NCBI RefSeq assembly: GCF_003070865.1
Contig: NZ_CP026948.1
Location: 1,302,001-1,366,000 of the forward strand
Length of the DNA: 64,000 nucleotides
Reading direction: 5' to 3'
Origin: Corynebacterium liangguodongii
Lineage (GTDB): Bacteria > Actinomycetota > Actinomycetes > Mycobacteriales > Mycobacteriaceae
Below, piece after piece: positions 1 to 8,747 of the stretch (positions are counted from its first letter, which is position 1; every line of letters starts with the position of its first letter). A program made the translations under genes and the position numbers. The notes under the pieces were generated by a model. That model saw only the letters and a list, made by a program, of their open reading frames with translations, did no database searches and was not told where the DNA came from.

Positions 1-504
1 CCCGGCGCCCTCCAGGACGAGCCCGATAAAGGCGACGATGAGGCGCTCGGGCCGCTCGATGAGCCCGCCGACGATGCGCAGGCCCCCGGCCTCGCCGCGC
101 GCCTTGATGTAGCTAATGACCTGGGAGAGGACGAGCACCCCGAGGGCTGCCGCGACGGTGGCCGGGGAGGCGTGGTCGACGTAGACGAACCACGCCACGA
201 TCGCGCCGAAGAGCGCCCCGTCGGTGATGCGGTCGCAGCTCGCGTCCAGGGTGGCGCCGAAGGCCGTGCCCCCTCCCCTCAGCCGCGCCATCGTCCCATC
301 GACCATGTCGAAGGCGGCGAAAAACGCCGAGGCGAGCGCCGCGGCGACGAGGTGGCCGGCCGGGATGAGGAGCACGGAGACCAGGATCGTCGCCGACGTG
401 CCCAGCACCGTGGTCACGTTCGGGGTCATTCCGATGCGCAAAAGGGCCTTTGCCACCGGCTCGACGACGACCGCCGCGGGCTCCCGCCCGTGCACGCTAA
501 GCAT
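1..504 (-). CDS. pgsA: Phosphatidylinositol phosphate synthase PgsA, partial
   Basis: Membrane CDP-alcohol phosphatidyltransferase. In actinobacteria the enzyme at this locus joins CDP-diacylglycerol to inositol phosphate, the first step towards phosphatidylinositol and the mannosides and lipoglycans built on it. The full signature is visible about 60 residues in: DMVDGTMARLRGGG, then G, three residues, D, three residues, D. It supplies the four metal-binding aspartates of the family. Hydrophobic segments surround it. The ATG at 504 overlaps the end of the upstream HIT gene by 8 bases, so translation is probably coupled. The gene runs off the left edge and its C-terminus is missing. The thrS-HIT-pgsA order is the one found in mycobacteria. 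Confidence 0.88.
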   Translation of the reverse strand, partial: MLSVHGREPAAVVVEPVAKALLRIGMTPNVTTVLGTSATILVSVLLIPAGHLVAAALASAFFAAFDMVDGTMARLRGGGTAFGATLDASCDRITDGALFGAIVAWFVYVDHASPATVAAALGVLVLSQVISYIKARGEAGGLRIVGGLIERPERLIVAFIGLVLEGAG

Positions 505-1069
505 TGGCGCTCCCGCCCTCCCCGGTGTGTGCCCAGGCGTCGGCAAGCAGCGCCCGCGTCTCGCGCAGGAGCTGGGGCAGCACCTTCGTGCCCCCGATGA
601 CCGTCATGAAGTTCGCATCGCCTGCCCAGCGCGGAACGACGTGAAGGTGGAGGTGATCGCCGACGGACCCGCCGGAGGCCTTACCCAGGTTGAGGCCCAC
701 GTTGATCGCCTCGGGGTGCGAGACCGCCTTGAGCACGCGCACCGCCTGCTGGGCAAACGCCATGAGCTCAGCCGATTCGGCCGCCGTGAGGTGTTCAAGC
801 TCGGCGACCTTGCGGTAGGGCACCACCATGAGGTGCCCGGCGTTGTACGGGTAGAGGTTGAGCAGAGCGTAGACGGCCTGCCCGCGGGCGACGATGAGCG
901 CGTCCTCGTCGCTCTTGTGCGGCGCTGCGATAAACGGGTCCTCCTCGCCGCCGTCGTCGGGGATGGCGGCGACGTAGCTCGAGCGGTAGGGAGCCCACAG
1001 CCGCATCAGCCGATCCGGCTGCCCCACCCCGGTATCGACGAACTCGCCGCTAGCTCCTGCGCGCTGCAA
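497..1069 (-). CDS. HIT-family AP4A phosphorylase-like protein
   Basis: A 190-residue histidine-triad protein. The triad H139-L-H141-L-H143-V-V is intact, with the upstream [16 protein letters not shown] block that forms the nucleotide pocket in this subfamily. The mycobacterial protein at the same locus, between thrS and pgsA, is a diadenosine tetraphosphate phosphorylase, so the same activity is likely but inferred from family and position. The start is TTG at 1069, lying within the last 20 bases of thrS. It gives an N-terminus ([16 protein letters not shown]) that matches the family, and no better downstream start precedes that block. Its stop overlaps the pgsA start. Expression is probably coupled through all three genes. 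Confidence 0.85.
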   Translation of the reverse strand: MQRAGASGEFVDTGVGQPDRLMRLWAPYRSSYVAAIPDDGGEEDPFIAAPHKSDEDALIVARGQAVYALLNLYPYNAGHLMVVPYRKVAELEHLTAAESAELMAFAQQAVRVLKAVSHPEAINVGLNLGKASGGSVGDHLHLHVVPRWAGDANFMTVIGGTKVLPQLLRETRALLADAWAHTGEGGSANA

Positions 1070-3125
1070 GGCTTACCTCGCTCGGCTGCTCGTTGATCCG
1101 CTGCGCCACCCAGTCGCAGATCAGCTCGACGGCCTCATCGACGGGCACCCCGTTGACCTGGGTGCCGTCGAGGAAGCGGAAGCTCACCGCGCCCGCCTCC
1201 ACGTCGCGCGCGCCGGCGAGCAGCATAAACGGAACCTTGCCCGTGGTGTGGTTGCGGATCTTCTTCTGCATGCGGTCGTCGGAATGGTCGACCTCCGCGC
1301 GAATTCCGCGGGCACGCAGCTGCTTGACGACGCCATCTAGGTGCCCCGCGAAATCATCCGCCACCGGGATGCCCACGACCTGGTGCGGGGCAAGCCACGC
1401 CGGGAACGCGCCGGCGTAGTGCTCGAGGAGAACGCCGAAGAAGCGTTCGATGGAGCCGAAGAGTGCGCGGTGGATCATCACCGGGCGCTGCTTCGTGCCG
1501 TCGGGGGCGGTGTAGGTGAGGTCGAAGCGCTCCGGCAGGTTGAAGTCGAGCTGCACGGTCGACATCTGCCAGGTGCGCCCGATCGCGTCGCGCGCCTGCA
1601 CGGAGATCTTCGGGCCGTAGAACGCCGCCCCAGCCGGGTCCGGTACGAGCTCGAGGCCGGAGCGCTCGGCCACCGACTGCAAGATGGTCGTCGAGCGCTC
1701 CCAAATCTCGTCGTCGCCGATGTACTTGTTCGGGTCCTTCGTCGAGAGCTCGAGGTAGAAGTCATCCAGCCCGTAGTCCTTGAGCAGCGAGATGATGAAC
1801 TCGAGCACGCTGGTGAGTTCCTCTTCGAGCTGGTCCTCGGTACAGTAGATGTGCGCGTCATCCTGCGTGAAGCCGCGGGCGCGCGTGAGCCCGTGGACGA
1901 CGCCGGACTTCTCGTAGCGGTAGACGGTGCCAAACTCGAACAAGCGCAGCGGCAGCTCGCGGTAGGAGCGCCCGCGGGAGTCGAAAATGAGGTTGTGCAT
2001 CGGGCAGTTCATCGGCTTGACGTAGTAGTCCTGCGGCTGCTTGACCACGTTGCCGTCCTCGTCGACCTCTCCGTCGAGCTTCATCGGCGGGAACATGCCG
2101 TCGGCGTACCAGTCGAGGTGGCCGGACTTGGAAAACAGGGCGCCCTTGGTCACGTGCGGGGTGTTGACAAAGGAGTAGCCCGCCTCAAGGTGGCGGCGCC
2201 GCGAGTGCTCCTCCATGGCCAGCCTGATGATGCCGCCGTCCGGGTGGAACACCGGCAGGCCCGAGCCGAGCTCGTCGGGGAAGGAAAACAGGTCGAGCTC
2301 GTTGCCGAGACGGCGGTGGTCGCGCTTTTCGGCTTCGCGCAGCATGGTGAGGTGGTCCTCGAGGCGCTCCTTAGACTCCCACGCCGTGCCGTAGATGCGC
2401 TGTAGGCCGGCGTTGTTCTGGTCGCCGCGCCAGTAGGCGGCCGACGACCGGGTCAGCGCGAACGCCGGGATGTACTTCGTGGTGGGCACGTGCGGTCCGC
2501 GGCACAGATCGTGCCACTCGACCTCGCCGGTGCGCGGGTTGACGTTGTCGTAGTGGGTCAGCTCCCCCGCGCCGATCTCGGCCGCCTCGTCGGAGGCGGG
2601 GTCGACGTTGCCCTTGTCTTCGATGAGCTCGAGCTTATAGGGCTCCGCGGCGAGGTCGGCGGCGGCCTCATCCGCCGTGGAGTAGACGCCGCGGACAAAC
2701 TTCTGGCCCTGCTTGATGATCTTTTTCATGCGCTTTTCCAGCGCCGCCAAATCCTCGGGCGTAAACGGCTCCGCGACGTCGAAGTCGTAGTAGAACCCGT
2801 CCGTGATCGCCGGGCCGATCCCGAGCTTGGTGCCGGGGAACTCGGCCTGGACGGCCTGGGCGAGCACGTGCGCGCACGAGTGGCGGATCACCGAGCGGCC
2901 GGCCTCGGTGTTCGCGGCAACCGGCATGAAGGTCTCGTCGGCATCGGGAACGTAGGAGAGGTCCCTGAGCGCCCCGGTGGAGTCTTGGACGCAGACAATG
3001 GCGCCCTCGCCCTTGTTGGGGTAGTTCAGCTCTTTCATCGCCGCGCCCACGGGGGTACCCGCTGCGACGTCGAAGGGCTCGGGCTCAACGGAGACGGCGG
3101 GGGCCGCCGGGGATTCGCTGGACAT
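1050..3125 (-). CDS. thrS: Threonyl-tRNA synthetase
   Basis: Charges tRNA-Thr in the cytoplasm. The 691-residue class II synthetase is complete: an N-terminal TGS domain (about 15-80), an editing/second domain with the [10 protein letters not shown] histidine pair, the catalytic core with MNCPMHN (zinc cysteine) and the motif 2 region [14 protein letters not shown], and a C-terminal anticodon-binding domain from about residue 575. The ATG at 3125 has an AAAGGAG ribosome site upstream, at a rather long spacing of about 12 bases. It leads the operon thrS-HIT-pgsA. I see no T-box or other leader structure in the 130 bases between it and the end of the peroxidase gene. Confidence 0.97.
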   Translation of the reverse strand: MSSESPAAPAVSVEPEPFDVAAGTPVGAAMKELNYPNKGEGAIVCVQDSTGALRDLSYVPDADETFMPVAANTEAGRSVIRHSCAHVLAQAVQAEFPGTKLGIGPAITDGFYYDFDVAEPFTPEDLAALEKRMKKIIKQGQKFVRGVYSTADEAAADLAAEPYKLELIEDKGNVDPASDEAAEIGAGELTHYDNVNPRTGEVEWHDLCRGPHVPTTKYIPAFALTRSSAAYWRGDQNNAGLQRIYGTAWESKERLEDHLTMLREAEKRDHRRLGNELDLFSFPDELGSGLPVFHPDGGIIRLAMEEHSRRRHLEAGYSFVNTPHVTKGALFSKSGHLDWYADGMFPPMKLDGEVDEDGNVVKQPQDYYVKPMNCPMHNLIFDSRGRSYRELPLRLFEFGTVYRYEKSGVVHGLTRARGFTQDDAHIYCTEDQLEEELTSVLEFIISLLKDYGLDDFYLELSTKDPNKYIGDDEIWERSTTILQSVAERSGLELVPDPAGAAFYGPKISVQARDAIGRTWQMSTVQLDFNLPERFDLTYTAPDGTKQRPVMIHRALFGSIERFFGVLLEHYAGAFPAWLAPHQVVGIPVADDFAGHLDGVVKQLRARGIRAEVDHSDDRMQKKIRNHTTGKVPFMLLAGARDVEAGAVSFRFLDGTQVNGVPVDEAVELICDWVAQRINEQPSEVSLAARRS

Positions 3126-3255
3126 AGTCTTCGGTGCGCTCCTTTGCGCTCACGGCGTGCGACATACCTGGCCGCCAGCCTTGCTATCAACTGCCTTTCG
3201 TGGAATCCGCGCTGTGGCGCCGCCGCGCCGCGAGGATAAAACACTGTTCGAGATC

Positions 3256-4455
3256 CTACCCCCGTGGCGACCCGAAAACTGACTGGCCCCAATACTGTTC
3301 TGACTCGCCGCTGGCGGAGGTCCCCGGCGGCACCCAGTAGACGGCGGAGCCGATGTGGGTGATCCACGTGTTGAGCCTGTCTACCTCGTCGAGGCGCGCC
3401 TGGACGGGGACGAACTGGGCCACCGGGTCTTTTTGGTAGGCGATAAAGATTTGCCCGACGTTGCTCAAGCGAGCCGAGCCCGGCTCGGGCGGCAAGACGT
3501 AGTTGTATGGTCGGCGCTTGAAGCGCTGTTCGGGGTGGTCTGCCGGGGGCATCGCCCGCGCCATGTGGGAGTTTTTGTCAATCACGGGCAGGCCGAAGCG
3601 GTCGGTCGCGCGGAGATCCGGCGCGGTGAATTCGCCTCCGCCGGTGAGCGGGGCGCCGGTGTCAAGAGTGCGGCCGATGACCTGCTCGCGCGAGGCGCGG
3701 TCGAGCAGCTCCCACTCGTCGAGGTGCATGGCGATGCGCCTCACCACCATCGAGCTTCCCCCGGCAAAGCCGGCCGGGCCGTCGGCGAAGACCTGCGCGG
3801 CGTAGTCGTCCTCGCTCACGGGGTTGACAGTGCCATCGACCTGCCCGAACATGTTGCGCGGGGTGGCCTCCCCTGAGGCCTGGGAAAAGCCCTGCTGCAC
3901 CCACGCCGTGGTGGCGTAGTCGGCGGCAGCGCGGGTGAGGTGGCGCAGCGCCCACGCCGCGGTGAGGGGGTCGTCGCTGCAGATCTGCAGGACGACGTCT
4001 GTCTGCCCCCAGGCGGGATCGAGCTGGTCGCGCCGAAACGCCGGGAGGTCGCGCAGCCACGCAGGCTTCTTCTCCGGGGCGGCAATATCAAAGGCGCGCT
4101 CGCCGATACCGCAGGTGACCGTGAGGGCCGCGGGGTTGCGGCTCATCTCCGGCTCGAGGCTGCCCAGTGGTGCCTCGCCGGCGCACAGGGCGCGCGCGTC
4201 CGCGGTGAGCAGGCGCAAAAGGCGGGCGAAGCCGGGGGCGTCGACACGCGAGCGCAGGTTGTAGCCCGCCAAGTAGAGCGCCGCCTGCGTGCGCGTGACT
4301 ATTCCCGCCTGGTGCGCGCCGTCGAAGTCGACGACGGCTGGCACGGTAGGTTCAGCGCGTGCCGCCTCCTCCTCGCCCCTGGCCGCGCACCCGGCCAGGG
4401 CCGCCGCCCCCGCAGCACTCGCCCCGGCGATAAAGGCCCTGCGTTTCAGCTTCAT
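3256..4455 (-). CDS. Dye-decolorizing (DyP) heme peroxidase, Tat-exported
   Basis: EfeB/DyP-type heme peroxidase of about 399 residues acting outside the membrane. The N-terminus MKLKRRAFIAGASAAG has a twin-arginine motif followed by a hydrophobic stretch and LAGC, which could be a lipobox, so it may be a Tat lipoprotein. The DyP signature GxxDG is present in MFGQVDGTVNP, and a probable proximal heme histidine lies in NSHMARAMP. The ATG at 4455 was chosen over a longer reading because it begins the Tat signal and sits 4 bases after the upstream stop. It is the last gene of a CopC-PCuAC-DyP operon. The operon suggests envelope copper or redox handling, but the substrate is unknown. Confidence 0.87.
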   Translation of the reverse strand: MKLKRRAFIAGASAAGAAALAGCAARGEEEAARAEPTVPAVVDFDGAHQAGIVTRTQAALYLAGYNLRSRVDAPGFARLLRLLTADARALCAGEAPLGSLEPEMSRNPAALTVTCGIGERAFDIAAPEKKPAWLRDLPAFRRDQLDPAWGQTDVVLQICSDDPLTAAWALRHLTRAAADYATTAWVQQGFSQASGEATPRNMFGQVDGTVNPVSEDDYAAQVFADGPAGFAGGSSMVVRRIAMHLDEWELLDRASREQVIGRTLDTGAPLTGGGEFTAPDLRATDRFGLPVIDKNSHMARAMPPADHPEQRFKRRPYNYVLPPEPGSARLSNVGQIFIAYQKDPVAQFVPVQARLDEVDRLNTWITHIGSAVYWVPPGTSASGESEQYWGQSVFGSPRG

Positions 4456-4459
4456 CTTC

Positions 4460-5056
4460 CTAGTGGCCGACGTGCATGTCGTGGCCGACCATCTCGCCGC
4501 CTTCACCGTAGGACTCGTTGCCCGGGATCATCGTGCGCACCTCCACGCCAGGCACTACGACGTCGCCGCGGTCGGTCTTCAGCGTGACCTCGACGCTCTC
4601 CCCCGCGGGGATCTCCGGGGCGTAGTCGAGGATCATGAGGTGGAAGCTGCCCGGGGCGAGCTCCACGCTCTCCCCCGGCGGGACGACGAGGCCGCCGTCG
4701 ACCGGGCTCATGGTGCCGTTTTCGGTCTTGTGCACCTCGTAGCGCGCGCCTTCAAGCCCTTCAAGCCCTTCAAGCCCTTCAAGCGAGGTCTCGAAGCCGG
4801 TGACCGTGACCGGCTCGGTGCCGGTGTTGCGCAGCGTGCCGAAGATCGCAGTCATGTCCTTGCCCTGCTCCTTGGCGCGGATGACGGGCGCTTCGAAGGC
4901 GAGCGGCGCCGCCTCCGCGGGCTTGGCCGACGCTGAACTCGAAGGGCTCGCTGCGGTGCTGCCCTGCTGCGGGGCGCTCTCGGAGTCCGAGCACGCGGAC
5001 AGGGAAATCGCGGCGGTCACAGCAGCGGCGAGGACCGGGATTGCGCGGTTGTTCAT
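4460..5056 (-). CDS. PCuAC-domain copper chaperone lipoprotein
   Basis: A 198-residue exported lipoprotein (signal ending LSAC, Cys22 lipidated), then a Ser/Ala-rich tether and a PCu(A)C domain. Proteins of this domain bind Cu(I) outside the membrane and pass it to cytochrome oxidase or other copper sites. Likely ligands are His109, Met116, His139 and Met141 (EVHKTENGTM and FHLMILDY). A C-terminal tail GHDMHVGH adds further His/Met. Just before His109 the protein carries four LEG triplets (residues 92-103), encoded by a 9-bp tandem repeat. The ATG has a strong AAGGAGTACACCC leader, almost the same as that of the copC gene upstream, 41 bases away. Confidence 0.86.
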   Translation of the reverse strand: MNNRAIPVLAAAVTAAISLSACSDSESAPQQGSTAASPSSSASAKPAEAAPLAFEAPVIRAKEQGKDMTAIFGTLRNTGTEPVTVTGFETSLEGLEGLEGLEGARYEVHKTENGTMSPVDGGLVVPPGESVELAPGSFHLMILDYAPEIPAGESVEVTLKTDRGDVVVPGVEVRTMIPGNESYGEGGEMVGHDMHVGH

Positions 5057-5097
5057 GGGTGTACTCCTTGGGATGTCGTGGGGTGTGCGTCAGGGGG

Positions 5098-5733
5098 CTA
5101 GTTGGTCTCGTCGCGCTCCGCGGGCGACTGAGCAGCGGCAGCTTTTCGACGCCCCATTGCCGCCACCGCTACCCCGCCGAGCACGAGTACGGCAGCGACA
5201 CCGGCAAGCACCCACACCCAGGTCGCGGTGGAGGAGTTCTCCTTCTGCTCGGCGGCGTGGTCGGCAGGCGCCGGGCTCTGCTGCCCAGCCGCCGTCTCGC
5301 TCGCCTGCGCTCCCGCGCTCGCAGGCTCGTAGGTAAAGCTCGTCATTCCCTTCGTCGCATGCCCGTCGGAGGAGACGATCTGGTAGCCGATGGTGTAATC
5401 CCCGGGCTGGTCGGCGAGTTTCGCGGCCACGTCGTCGGGCAGGTCGAGCGTGACGAATTGGCCCTCCACGGTCGGCTCCCCGGAGTAGACCACCTCGGAG
5501 CTGCCCGCGTGGGTCAGGGCGAAGGTGTTGAAGCCTTCCTGCACGTGCCCGGAGAACTCGAGGGTCAGCTCGCCGGGGAACGCCTCCACCACCGCGCCGT
5601 CGGCCGGGTTTCCCCCGATCACGGCGTCGTGGGCCAAGGCCGCCTGGGGGTTGGCGCACACGAGCCCGACCGATAAAGCCACGGCGAGTGCTCCCCCGCG
5701 GGCGGCGCGGGCACGGGTGGTTGGCTTCGTCAT
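5098..5733 (-). CDS. copC: CopC-type copper-binding protein with C-terminal membrane anchor
   Basis: A 211-residue exported protein: a Sec signal ending AALA, a CopC beta-barrel domain and one C-terminal transmembrane helix (about 167-192) with a basic cytoplasmic end. After cleavage the mature protein begins with His35. Together with Asp123 and His125 (SSDGHATKG) this recreates the Cu(II) site of CopC proteins. No CopD/YcnJ membrane channel is fused or adjacent. It is the first gene of the CopC-PCuAC-DyP operon, with an AAGGAGTAC ribosome site before ATG 5733. I see no clear CsoR or CopR operator upstream. A GC-rich imperfect palindrome lies around 5792-5808, of unknown meaning. Confidence 0.85.
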   Translation of the reverse strand: MTKPTTRARAARGGALAVALSVGLVCANPQAALAHDAVIGGNPADGAVVEAFPGELTLEFSGHVQEGFNTFALTHAGSSEVVYSGEPTVEGQFVTLDLPDDVAAKLADQPGDYTIGYQIVSSDGHATKGMTSFTYEPASAGAQASETAAGQQSPAPADHAAEQKENSSTATWVWVLAGVAAVLVLGGVAVAAMGRRKAAAAQSPAERDETN

Positions 5734-5863
5734 GAAAGTACTCCTTGGGGTATCGGAAAAGAAGGTCGGATTAATAGTCGGTTAACTCCCCCGGGAAGTT
5801 CCCCGGACGTGAGCGAGGTCTCACATGAACGTGGTGGCGGGTTTTCCCCTACCCCTAGGGTGC

Positions 5864-6970
5864 TTACCCGCAGCCGAGCTCGAAGGTCTCATTAGCCGCC
5901 AGCGGCTCGGAGCTTCGCACCTCGCTGGAGTAGGTCACCTCGAGGGAGGTGTAGACCTCGAGGTTGTAGCCACAGGAGCGCTTCTCGCTCGCGCGGACCT
6001 GCACCGGGAACTTGCGCATGCGCCCGCTGGCGCAATCCGGGTCACACTCATTAATCCACGCCGTCCCGGTCGCCCTCGCCGACTCCGAGTTCCATCCCTG
6101 CCACTCCAGGTCGCTCACGACGTAGTTGTTATCAGCGCAGGCCAGCGAGATCTCCTCCGGGCCCGCCACGCCGGTGACATTGACGCAGCCGACGATTCCG
6201 GCGGCATCGACGGTAGTGGTCACCTCCGGCGCGACAAGCCCGGTGACCGAGACCAGTTGGCCCGTCTCCGGCAGGATCGTCAGCGTCAGGCCGTCGTGCG
6301 CGCGGGAGATGGTGATCGCTTCGCCCTCCCGCTCGCTGCCCCGGGCAATCACCCGGTTGCCGCTTTGCCCGGCGATAAACGCGTAGAGCTCGCTTTGCTG
6401 CTGCGCACCAAGGCCCGGGGAGAGCAGCAAGGTCAACGCCTCGCGCACGGCCTGCGAGCGTGGCTTTTCCCTCAGCTCGCCAACGATGTCTCGCTCCGGA
6501 TCGAGCGGGGTTTGCGTGGCGACGCCCCGCGCGGCCTCCTCCAGCACCTGCGGCAGCTCCCCGCTGGTGTGCTGCTCGACATCGACCGCCCCGCCGGCGT
6601 CGGTGCGCATGACGGTGACCACGCGAGCCTCCCCGCTGGCATCCACGCGGCGGAGGTAGTCCGCGCTGGTCACGCGCGGGGGTTGGGATTTTGCAAGCGA
6701 GGACTCTGACGCCTGCTCGAGCGCCTCCTCCGCCTCTGCCCGGGCCTGCTGCTGGGGTAGCGCGCCGAACCCGATGCCGACGACGACAAGCGCCGCTGCC
6801 GCCGCGCTTAACCACGGCAACACCCGAGGGCGGCGGCGGGTGGGCGGGGCCGCGGTAATGGCGGCGAGGATCTCTTCTGCGCGCGCCTCCTGCTCGGCGC
6901 TCAAGCTGGTATCGAGCACCGGGTTGGCTCGGCGCAGGAGGATAAGGGGATCATCAGGTTGATGTGTCAT
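5864..6970 (-). CDS. Putative membrane-anchored partner of the ECF sigma factor (CU044_5270-like)
   Basis: A 368-residue protein with a short acidic cytoplasmic N-terminus (MTHQPDDPLILLRRANPVLD), one transmembrane helix (about 55-75, LPWLSAAAAALVVVGIGFGA) and a large extracellular domain. The layout resembles the actinobacterial CU044_5270 family, found next to ECF sigma genes and thought to act as regulators of them. I see no zinc anti-sigma motif (HxxxCxxC). The extracellular part has several cysteines near its end, which may form disulfides. The ATG at 6970 overlaps the sigma stop as ATGA, so the two are translationally coupled. Anti-sigma function is inferred from position and topology. 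Confidence 0.65.
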   Translation of the reverse strand: MTHQPDDPLILLRRANPVLDTSLSAEQEARAEEILAAITAAPPTRRRPRVLPWLSAAAAALVVVGIGFGALPQQQARAEAEEALEQASESSLAKSQPPRVTSADYLRRVDASGEARVVTVMRTDAGGAVDVEQHTSGELPQVLEEAARGVATQTPLDPERDIVGELREKPRSQAVREALTLLLSPGLGAQQQSELYAFIAGQSGNRVIARGSEREGEAITISRAHDGLTLTILPETGQLVSVTGLVAPEVTTTVDAAGIVGCVNVTGVAGPEEISLACADNNYVVSDLEWQGWNSESARATGTAWINECDPDCASGRMRKFPVQVRASEKRSCGYNLEVYTSLEVTYSSEVRSSEPLAANETFELGCG

Positions 6971-7449
6971 CTCTTTGCTCCGATGGTGGTGTGGAGACAT
7001 GTGGCGAGGCGGGCGCGCGCCCTGTGGAGGCGCACGCGCGAGGAGTTTTCGGAGATGCCCAGCACGACGGCGATCTCCGCAGGTGTGAGGCCCTCCCAGG
7101 CGTGCAGTGTAAGTATTTCGCGATCGTTGTCTCCCAGCTCGCCGAGGGCCCGCATGATGTCAACATTCGCTGCGGCGCGGGATTCCGCCGAAGGCTCTTG
7201 CAGGTTGTGCTCCCCCACGCTGTCCAACGGCACGGAGACCTGGCGCTGCCGGTAGTGCTCCAGGACCACATTGCGGGCGATGCCGTAGAGCCACGGCAGC
7301 GCCAGGTCACCGCGCGGTGGCCATCCCGACCACGCGCGGGTGAAAACCTCGGCGCAGAGGTCTTCAGCAACGTTGTCGTCAGTGCGTCGCCGCACGTAGG
7401 CAAGCACGCTCGGGTAGCACTGGCGATAGGAGGATTCGAAGCTCAGCAT
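6967..7449 (-). CDS. ECF sigma factor
   Basis: A small sigma-70 family factor (160 residues from ATG 7449; a TTG at 7461 is an alternative). Region 2 is recognisable in YPSVLAYVRRRTDDNVAEDLCAEVF and WLYGIARNVV. Region 4 is the helix-turn-helix LTPAEIAVVLGISENSSRVRLHRARARL. There is no region 1 or 3, as expected for an ECF factor. It lies between a secreted protein gene, which ends about 20 bases upstream of ATG 7449 (7 upstream of the TTG), and the single-pass membrane protein downstream. The arrangement suggests surface signalling, but its target promoters cannot be read from this window. Confidence 0.85.
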   Translation of the reverse strand: MLSFESSYRQCYPSVLAYVRRRTDDNVAEDLCAEVFTRAWSGWPPRGDLALPWLYGIARNVVLEHYRQRQVSVPLDSVGEHNLQEPSAESRAAANVDIMRALGELGDNDREILTLHAWEGLTPAEIAVVLGISENSSRVRLHRARARLATCLHTTIGAKR

Positions 7450-7468
7450 GTGGTCCGTCAACCGGGGC

Positions 7469-7870
7469 TTAACGCGGCGCTTGCGCCTCGTCGTTTCCTC
7501 CCTGCACGAACGCGACGGTCGCGCTCTCGCCGGAATCGCAGGTCACGGTCGCGGTGTGGTAGCCGTCCGCGGGGCCGGGGCCGATCTGCTCGGGCGCGGT
7601 GACGTATCCGACGAGCTCCCCGGCATCCGCCGCCGGAGTCATCTCCGCCGTGGCGCCGAAGGAGGTCTCGAGCGTCGCGTGAGCGTCGCCCTCGGCGCAC
7701 GGGGAGCTCACTGCGATCTCCGCCCCCGGTTTCAGGGCGTCATGGATGGTCACGGCCGCGGGCGCGGAGACCTCGGGGGCAGGCTCTTGCGCTGCCGCGC
7801 CGGCTGCCGGGAGGGCTGCGCCGAACGCTGCGAGGGTGGCCGCGGCGATTGTCCAGTACTTCTTCGTCAT
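7469..7870 (-). CDS. Secreted protein of unknown function, first gene of the sigma operon
   Basis: A 133-residue protein with a clear Sec signal (MTKKYWTIAAATLAAFGAAL, cleavage probably after GAAAQ) and a mature domain of about 105 residues containing two cysteines (SPCAEG and VTCDSG) placed to form one disulfide. No family is recognised. It starts at ATG 7870 behind an AGGAG ribosome site and is followed after 7 bases by the longest reading of the ECF sigma gene, so all three genes probably share a transcript. A secreted product ahead of its own sigma/membrane-regulator pair could be the sensed ligand or a target of the pathway. That is inference from position only. Confidence 0.6.
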   Translation of the reverse strand: MTKKYWTIAAATLAAFGAALPAAGAAAQEPAPEVSAPAAVTIHDALKPGAEIAVSSPCAEGDAHATLETSFGATAEMTPAADAGELVGYVTAPEQIGPGPADGYHTATVTCDSGESATVAFVQGGNDEAQAPR

Positions 7871-8011
7871 AGCGTGACTCCTTACATGGTGTGATCGGCC
7901 CGCAATCCTTTCTGCGGGCGTTCATGATGCTTGTGACGCCACAGCGGCCAGCATTACACGGCGAGGAAAAATTTTTTCGCGGACCCTCTCCCGCTCCCCG
8001 ACCGAGGCGCA

Positions 8012-8052
8012 GAAAACCCCCGGGAGGCGGCATCGCCGTCGTCCGGGGGTTC
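8012..8052 (-). terminator. Rho-independent terminator after tRNA-Val(CAC)
   Basis: On the minus strand, just past the tRNA 3' end, AACCCCCGG pairs with CCGGGGGTT across a loop of about 20 bases that can itself fold. The second arm runs into TTTTCT. Position and T-tract fit an intrinsic terminator for the tRNA transcript. Confidence 0.75.
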
Positions 8053-8057
8053 GTGCT

Positions 8058-8132
8058 TGGTGGTCCTAGCTGGGTTCGAACCAGCGACCTTTCCGGTGTG
8101 AACGGAACGCTCTTCCACTGAGCCATAGGACC
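8058..8132 (-). tRNA. tRNA-Val (anticodon CAC)
   Basis: A complete cloverleaf on the minus strand: acceptor GGTCCTA/TAGGACC, D arm GCTC..GAGC, anticodon stem TTCCG/CGGAA with loop TTCACAC (anticodon CAC), T arm GCTGG-TTCGAAC-CCAGC, discriminator A and an encoded CCA. It reads GUG codons, which complements the GAC isoacceptors in the neighbouring plus-strand cluster. Confidence 0.95.
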
Positions 8133-8294
8133 AAAACCTGTCTCTGTACTCTACACGGCACCTCCCACGCGCCCTAATTGGCAGGTAGGCGAGACAATTG
8201 GGGCGAGGGCGCGCACAATTCCAGGGATGTAATTCGGGGGCGATGGGGGCGTCGATACGCGTGCGCGCATAAATTGCACCCTGACCTTGGCGAT

Positions 8295-8324
8295 TTGTGA
8301 AACGCGCAACCGTGCGGTTAATGT
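8295..8324 (+). promoter_or_regulatory. Candidate promoter of the tRNA cluster
   Basis: TTGTGA (8295-8300), an 18-base spacer and TAATGT (8319-8324) lie about 28 bases before the first tRNA-Gly. The -10 fits the corynebacterial TANNNT pattern. The rest of the 220-base gap back to tRNA-Val shows no gene. Confidence 0.45.
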
Positions 8325-8352
8325 TCTTACACGCACAACACATGTTGTACGT

Positions 8353-8428
8353 GCGGATGTAGCGCAGTTGGTAGCGCATCACCTTGCCAAGGTGAGGGTC
8401 GCGAGTTCGAGTCTCGTCATCCGCTCCA
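8353..8428 (+). tRNA. tRNA-Gly (anticodon GCC), copy 1
   Basis: Acceptor GCGGATG/CATCCGC, anticodon stem TCACC/GGTGA around loop TTGCCAA (anticodon GCC), T arm GCGAG-TTCGAGT-CTCGT, discriminator T and an encoded CCA. It is the first of three identical Gly tRNA bodies in the cluster. Confidence 0.95.
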
Positions 8429-8452
8429 CGGCCCGAAGGGGCCGTATTGCTA

Positions 8453-8524
8453 GCGCGTTTAGCTCAGCGGGAGAGCGCTTCCCTGACACGGAAGAGGTCA
8501 CTGGTTCAATCCCAGTATCGCGCA
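8453..8524 (+). tRNA. tRNA-Val (anticodon GAC), copy 1, acceptor mismatch
   Basis: Anticodon stem CTTCC/GGAAG around loop CTGACAC gives anticodon GAC. The acceptor is GCGCGTT against ATCGCGC, which leaves a U-U mismatch at positions 6:67. Copy 2 of the same tRNA has GCGCGAT and pairs perfectly. The rest of the body is identical in the two copies. No CCA is encoded. It is probably functional but possibly less stable. Confidence 0.9.
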
Positions 8525-8542
8525 CAGGGTCTATGCCCTATT

Positions 8543-8615
8543 GCGGATGTAGCGCAGTTGGTAGCGCATCACCTTGCCAAGGTGAGGGTCGCGAGTTCGA
8601 GTCTCGTCATCCGCT
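8543..8615 (+). tRNA. tRNA-Gly (anticodon GCC), copy 2
   Basis: The body is identical to copy 1 (loop TTGCCAA, acceptor GCGGATG/CATCCGC), but the discriminator T is followed by CTC rather than CCA. This copy therefore depends on CCA-adding enzyme while copies 1 and 3 encode CCA. Confidence 0.95.
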
Positions 8616-8655
8616 CTCAAGTACTTATAGCGTACTTTGGAGGGCACCCCTCCGC

Positions 8656-8726
8656 GGTGGATTGGTCGAGTGGTTAGGCAACGGTCTGCAAAACCGTGTA
8701 CACGGGTTCGATTCCCGTATCCACCT
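8656..8726 (+). tRNA. tRNA-Cys (anticodon GCA)
   Basis: Acceptor GGTGGAT/ATCCACC, anticodon stem ACGGT/ACCGT around loop CTGCAAA (anticodon GCA), T arm with TTCGATT, discriminator T and no encoded CCA. It sits between the two Val-Gly pairs. Confidence 0.95.
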
Positions 8727-8747
8727 CAAGGCCATTTCCTGGCCCCC

